Origin: Rhodonellum psychrophilum GCM71 = DSM 17998 | Lineage (GTDB): Bacteria; Bacteroidota; Bacteroidia; Cytophagales; Cyclobacteriaceae | DNA: 64,000 nt | Reading direction: 5' to 3' | NCBI RefSeq assembly: GCF_000381545.1 | Contig: NZ_KB906691.1 | Location: 47,438 to 111,437 of the forward strand | Part shown: positions 60,176 through 64,000 of the stretch, piece by piece | Position numbering within the stretch: position 1 is the stretch's first letter | Layout of the letters: each line of letters opens with the position of its first letter | Translations under genes and position numbers: made by a program | Notes under the pieces: model-generated | What the model was told of the DNA's origin: nothing | Databases searched by the model: none | The model's input: the letters and a program-made list of their open reading frames with translations, nothing else

Positions 60176-62524
60176 ATGTTATTTCCGAGAGTCAAAAGCA
60201 GGTTTTTTTTATTGTTCACGCTTTTATTTTCATGCTTTCTGTCCCAGACCAAGGCCCAAATAGGATTTCCCTATTGTGAATCCTTCCAGGACAATTCGGC
60301 CCAGTCCACAACTGTTTTTGGGGGAGATGCAAGCCTCACCTCAGGTGTTTTGAGATTGACAAACAATCAGATGGACCAAAATGGATACGTCTATATAGAC
60401 ATCCCTTTTTCATCCGTCTTCGGAATCAAAACTTCCTTTGAGTATTTTAGTTATGGTGGTTCTGGAGCAGATGGGCTCACGGTATTCTTATTTGATGCAA
60501 ATACGCCGAATTTTGCACCCGGTGGATTTGGTGGTTCCTTGGGATATGCACAAAGGAACCAAGATGCCGGATTGACAAGGGCCTACCTGGGAGTCGGGTT
60601 TGATAGTTTTGGGAATTATGGCAATTCATCCGAAAATAAAAATGGAGGATTTCCGGGTGGTTCTGGTTTGCTTCATCCCAACAGTGTTGTGATCAGAGGT
60701 CCCGGAAGTGGTTCATTGGGCTATGCATTTATAAATGGGAAGAAAACCAATAGTGTTGGACCGTTTGGATTTGGGGCTGGTGAATTGTTTGAGTTGAGTT
60801 CGGGTGGAATAGGCACCACGAGAGTGACGGATCCAAATGTCCCCGGGTATAGGAAGGTGATCATGAGTCTTGATCCCAATCCGAATGGTCCAGGATTTTT
60901 TTTGACAGTTCAAATGGAAGTGACTACTTCTCCGGATACTCCGAGGATGATGACCATTTTTGAAAACGTACCCTATTTGTTTGATGCACCCAAAGATCTT
61001 AAAATTGGTTTTTCCGCCTCTACAGGCGGCATGACAAATTTCCATGAAATCAGGAACATAGTCGTTCAAGTGGCCAACGATGAAAATCTCTTAAATCCCA
61101 TTGGGGAAAATATTGCAGACAAGGCATCTTGTGAAGGACAGGAAAACACGTATGAAATAAAATCGTCGGATGTGAATTTACCCAATGAAAATTCAACAAT
61201 CGGGTGTCTCCAGCTTTTTGCATCCTTCGAGGACATCATCTCTGAAGAAGAAGATTTCTGTTCGCAGGGGAAATGCAAACAAGAGAATAGGGAATTGGTT
61301 TTGCCTCAGGGAACCTTCAGGGCATCGGATGAGGGAGGTAAATTCACGTTTTTCCCAAATTTCGGGTTCAGGGACGAGGAAGTCATCGTTTATTATACCA
61401 TTACCGATAGTTATGGAAAAACTTCTGCGGGCAATTCCATCAAGCTCTTGATTCAGGAATCCCCAGAACCGGTGCGGATTCAGGTGAAGGGTTTTCCGGA
61501 AGGGGTTTCAGAGGTCAGGTTTTGCGAAAGCGAGGTTTTGGAATTGTTGGCTGTGGGCAATGAAGCCTATGTGAAATACGAATGGTTCAAGGATGATGAA
61601 TTGATTCCGGGTTCGGACGCTGCTTTGCTCGCGATTGATGTTGCTGGCAATTATCAGGTGATTGCTTATAATTCAAAAGGCTGCCCTACAGATTCGGGAA
61701 TAATGAAATTGATCAATCCACCCCTGCCTCCTCTTTCCCTGATGGATCCCATGGTAGGTTGTGTGCCCGGAATACCATTGGATATAAGGAGTGGAATAGA
61801 AGGATACAATGATGAATTGTTTGACTATGAATTGGAAACACAGGAAGGAGAAAAACTGATCAATGAAGAAATGGGTCAAATTCTACTTTCGGGGACCTAC
61901 TCTCTGCGGATCAAAAACAAGGATCTTTCCTGCTGGTCAGCACCGATTGCTTTTGAGGTTATTTTGCTGAAAGAGAAATTGGTCACCACATTTGACTATG
62001 AAATTGAGGGTTTGGGAATCAAGGATGATGCGGGTGGTGGGATTTTTATGGATGATCCCATTCGGTTCAATTCGCAATCAATCGGTGACCCCGTTCAATG
62101 GTTTTGGGATTTTGGTGATGGAAATGCCAGCACGGAACCTTCCCCGGTTCATGTATATGGTAAAAAAGGAGTTTTTCAAGTGTCCCTGACGATTACCAAT
62201 GCATTTGGTTGTGAAGATGTTTTTGAATTGGACTTGCCTATTACCAAATCATATAGAATCATGTTCCCAACCGGTTTTACCCCTGCAAGCATGGAAAACC
62301 AATTTTTTCGTCCAAAGACCAAAGGCATTGTCAAAATGGAATTGTTGGTATTCAATCTTTGGGGAGAATTGATTTTCAAATCCGAAGACTTGAATTCCCT
62401 TGGATGGGATGGGCGTAAGAATGGAGAATTGGCACCGGTGGGAAACTATGTTTACCGCGTTAACCTTGAATCCATCGATGGGGAGAAGATTACGGAAAGC
62501 GGAAAATTCACTTTGATAAGATAA
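60176..62524 (+). CDS. secreted lectin-like protein with PKD domain and T9SS type B (gliding-motility) C-terminal domain
   Basis: The 782-residue protein has a signal peptide ending TKAQ. Residues about 30-300 resemble an L-type-lectin fold (SFEYFSYGGSGADGLTVFLFDA, LGYAQRNQDAGLTRAYLGVG). Ig-like and PKD units follow (WFWDFGDGNASTEPSPVHVYG at about 640). The last 90 residues (FPTGFTPASMENQFFRPK, LLVFNLWGELIF, WDGRKNGELAPVGNYVYRV) form the gliding-motility-associated, type B T9SS sorting domain. It should be exported by T9SS and held or released at the surface with the help of the PorP/SprF protein encoded next. Confidence 0.9.
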   Translation: MLFPRVKSRFFLLFTLLFSCFLSQTKAQIGFPYCESFQDNSAQSTTVFGGDASLTSGVLRLTNNQMDQNGYVYIDIPFSSVFGIKTSFEYFSYGGSGADGLTVFLFDANTPNFAPGGFGGSLGYAQRNQDAGLTRAYLGVGFDSFGNYGNSSENKNGGFPGGSGLLHPNSVVIRGPGSGSLGYAFINGKKTNSVGPFGFGAGELFELSSGGIGTTRVTDPNVPGYRKVIMSLDPNPNGPGFFLTVQMEVTTSPDTPRMMTIFENVPYLFDAPKDLKIGFSASTGGMTNFHEIRNIVVQVANDENLLNPIGENIADKASCEGQENTYEIKSSDVNLPNENSTIGCLQLFASFEDIISEEEDFCSQGKCKQENRELVLPQGTFRASDEGGKFTFFPNFGFRDEEVIVYYTITDSYGKTSAGNSIKLLIQESPEPVRIQVKGFPEGVSEVRFCESEVLELLAVGNEAYVKYEWFKDDELIPGSDAALLAIDVAGNYQVIAYNSKGCPTDSGIMKLINPPLPPLSLMDPMVGCVPGIPLDIRSGIEGYNDELFDYELETQEGEKLINEEMGQILLSGTYSLRIKNKDLSCWSAPIAFEVILLKEKLVTTFDYEIEGLGIKDDAGGGIFMDDPIRFNSQSIGDPVQWFWDFGDGNASTEPSPVHVYGKKGVFQVSLTITNAFGCEDVFELDLPITKSYRIMFPTGFTPASMENQFFRPKTKGIVKMELLVFNLWGELIFKSEDLNSLGWDGRKNGELAPVGNYVYRVNLESIDGEKITESGKFTLIR

Positions 62525-63546
62525 TGGTTCGGAAAAGGATTTTGATTATTTGCCTTGTGGTTATTGGATTTCCCTGTTTTTCCCAGGATCTCCAGTTTTC
62601 CCAGTTCTATGCTTCTCCTTTGTATTTGAATCCCGCCTTTGCTGGGAGTTCCGAATTGACTAGGGTAGGGGTGAATTTCAGAAACCAATGGCCGGGTCTC
62701 GACAGGTCCTTCATTTCCTATTCTGCGTATCTAGATCATTTTATTGCTGGAAAAAACAGTGGAGTTGGAATTGTGGTGAACGGAAGTAGGGAGAGCCTTT
62801 CAAATCTTCAAAGCATGGAGGTTGGATTGTTGTATTCCTATAGGCTTCGCTTGGGGCAATCCAGATATCTCCATTTTGGCACACAGGGGAGCTTTGTCTC
62901 CAGATCGGCAAATTTTGAAGAAGTTGTTTTTAGTAGTCAGTTGGATATCGATAGGGGCACGATCGATGGGGGGAATGGAACCTGGGCTCCTGAGGATGGT
63001 AACAAACGGTTTGCAGACTTCAATGCCGGCTTGTTATATTATCAAGACAGGTTCTGGTTGGGGGCTTCTGCCCATCATCTTACCCAACCCAATATTTCCT
63101 ATCTCGGAAATGATCTCAATAGGCTTCCCATTAAGTATTCATTGCATGGAGGGGTTCAATTTAAGCTCCCATCTGGCTTTATCAATGATTATTTCAATAA
63201 TTCCCGTCAGGAGCGGACATTTTCTGTTGCTTTTAATTACAAACAACAGGGAATCTTCAACCAATTGGATTTTGGAACGGAGTTGTATTTCGAGCCGCTT
63301 ATATTAGGGTTGTGGTACAGAGGCATTCCCACAAAGAATATGCTGCCCAATAACGAGGCCTTGATAGCAGTGCTGGGCTTTTCCCTTCCGAATGGGTTGG
63401 ATATGGGCTATAGTTATGATTACACCCTATCCAAGTTGGGATGGAGGAATTCAGGAGGGGCACATGAAATTTCCATGAGGTATTCTTTCAATTTTGCCGA
63501 TCCTGCAGGTAAATCCCGGTCGGTACTGCCAAGTTTCAAGTATTGA
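62524..63546 (+). CDS. PorP/SprF family T9SS outer-membrane protein
   Basis: The 340-residue protein has a signal peptide ending PCFSQ. The family opening DLQFSQFYASPLYLNPAFAG is clear, as is the C-terminal beta-barrel with GLDMGYSYDYTLSKL and SGGAHEISMRYSF. Genes for PorP/SprF proteins often follow genes for type B T9SS cargo, which they help attach. Its ATG overlaps the stop of the lectin-like gene by one base. Confidence 0.95.
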   Translation: MVRKRILIICLVVIGFPCFSQDLQFSQFYASPLYLNPAFAGSSELTRVGVNFRNQWPGLDRSFISYSAYLDHFIAGKNSGVGIVVNGSRESLSNLQSMEVGLLYSYRLRLGQSRYLHFGTQGSFVSRSANFEEVVFSSQLDIDRGTIDGGNGTWAPEDGNKRFADFNAGLLYYQDRFWLGASAHHLTQPNISYLGNDLNRLPIKYSLHGGVQFKLPSGFINDYFNNSRQERTFSVAFNYKQQGIFNQLDFGTELYFEPLILGLWYRGIPTKNMLPNNEALIAVLGFSLPNGLDMGYSYDYTLSKLGWRNSGGAHEISMRYSFNFADPAGKSRSVLPSFKY

Positions 63547-64000
63547 ATTGCGGATTTGGTAACCCCATTCGTTTTTTGCGGTTGATAATCAGGGTAGTTT
63601 GGCTTTTTTTTAGATTATTTTCAATGTGTGAATTGTGATTTAAGAAAAGAGTTGCATCTTTGCATTCCCAAAAGAGGGGATCAAAAGCTAAAAACATAAG
63701 ATTGTTTCGTTTACAATTGGTAAGTTGCCGGATTCAAGAAGAAAATATTTTATTTTTAATTATTAAGAAATAAAATTCTAAATATTAAAACAATTTGTTT
63801 ACCTTTACAACCCGCTTCGCAAGGAAGGGTTTAATTTGAGATTGAAATTTTGGAAAACGATTGGTTTTGGATTGCTGGAGCTGGTTTTTTGGAGGAAGGA
63901 TCGGGTTTTCGGGCCTGGAAATTTTTTCAAAAAAACATCAACAAGTTCAGACAAATTGTTTACCTTTGCAACCCGCTTGAAAACGAAGAGTGGAAAAGAT
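63547..64000 (+). promoter_or_regulatory. tandem promoter-like repeats before an off-window transcription unit
   Basis: No gene is supported. The word ATTTGTTTACCTTTACAACC (about 63793-63812) returns as ATTGTTTACCTTTGCAACCC (about 63955-63974), each followed by CGCTT and GAAG. TACCTTTG at 63961 is a perfect -7 box. A third, CATCTTTG, at 63655-63662 has a TTG 19 bp before it. Such stacked promoters are usual before rRNA operons, so one may lie just to the right; this cannot be confirmed here. Confidence 0.5.

Overview
The window looks like chromosomal DNA from a Bacteroidota bacterium, most likely order Cytophagales (Cyclobacteriaceae-like; this placement is inferred from gene content, not tested). 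The signs are a SusC/SusD pair, type IX secretion (T9SS) sorting domains of both kinds, a PorP/SprF protein, a PorE-like OmpA protein, DUF2723, and promoters of the Bacteroidota type (-7 box TAnnTTTG, little Shine-Dalgarno signal). Several open frames that begin at TTG run backwards through such promoters, so I moved their starts to the downstream ATG.

Layout. 1-721: start of a DUF2723 membrane protein (runs off the left edge). 800-10110: a sulfur-compound region with thioredoxin, a metallo-beta-lactamase/rhodanese protein, an OprD-like porin, the two YeeE/YedE-type transporter halves, an unrelated MFS transporter, a TsdA-like dihaem thiosulfate dehydrogenase and a second OprD-like porin. Four transcription units here share a TGTGA-N6-TCACT operator placed 21-22 nt before a TAnnTTTG box, so they look like one Crp/Fnr-type regulon. 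10158-11159: D-lactate dehydrogenase. 11820-23537: a surface-structure locus with a 1921-residue T9SS adhesin-like protein, four small secreted proteins (two DUF4402-like), a periplasmic-chaperone-like protein and an 899-residue usher-like outer-membrane protein. This is the best candidate for an unusual system. 24064-31970: Dcp peptidase, agmatine-to-putrescine genes aguB-aguA, a Uma2 protein, a nucleotide pyrophosphatase/phosphodiesterase, a truncated haemoglobin and an alpha/beta hydrolase. 32052-32694: mntA and a frameshifted hepT. 32778-39143: a second DNA polymerase III alpha (DnaE2-like), dodecin, a Y-family polymerase and a LexA-like S24 repressor. The two polymerase genes share a 17-bp near-palindrome. 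39371-43189: ogt, a GNAT acetyltransferase, queE and the PorE-like protein. 43737-49549: SusC, SusD and two accessory secreted proteins. 49697-60056: housekeeping genes queD, lpxB, clpX-clpP-tig, tRNA-Leu, rsh, fur, a STAS protein and purA. 60176-63546: a T9SS type B lectin-like protein and its PorP/SprF partner. 63547-64000: no gene, but tandem promoter-like repeats that suggest a strong transcription unit just outside the right edge.

Repeats. A dispersed intergenic element of about 175 bp with imperfect terminal inverted repeats occurs four times (2715, 5613, 6090, 36269; the second is truncated). A second repeat with a perfect 10-bp hairpin is duplicated at 23663-23949. Short palindromes flank the mntA/hepT pair. 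I saw no CRISPR array, rRNA gene, recognisable transposase or prophage.

All family assignments are from reading the translations; no database search was run.
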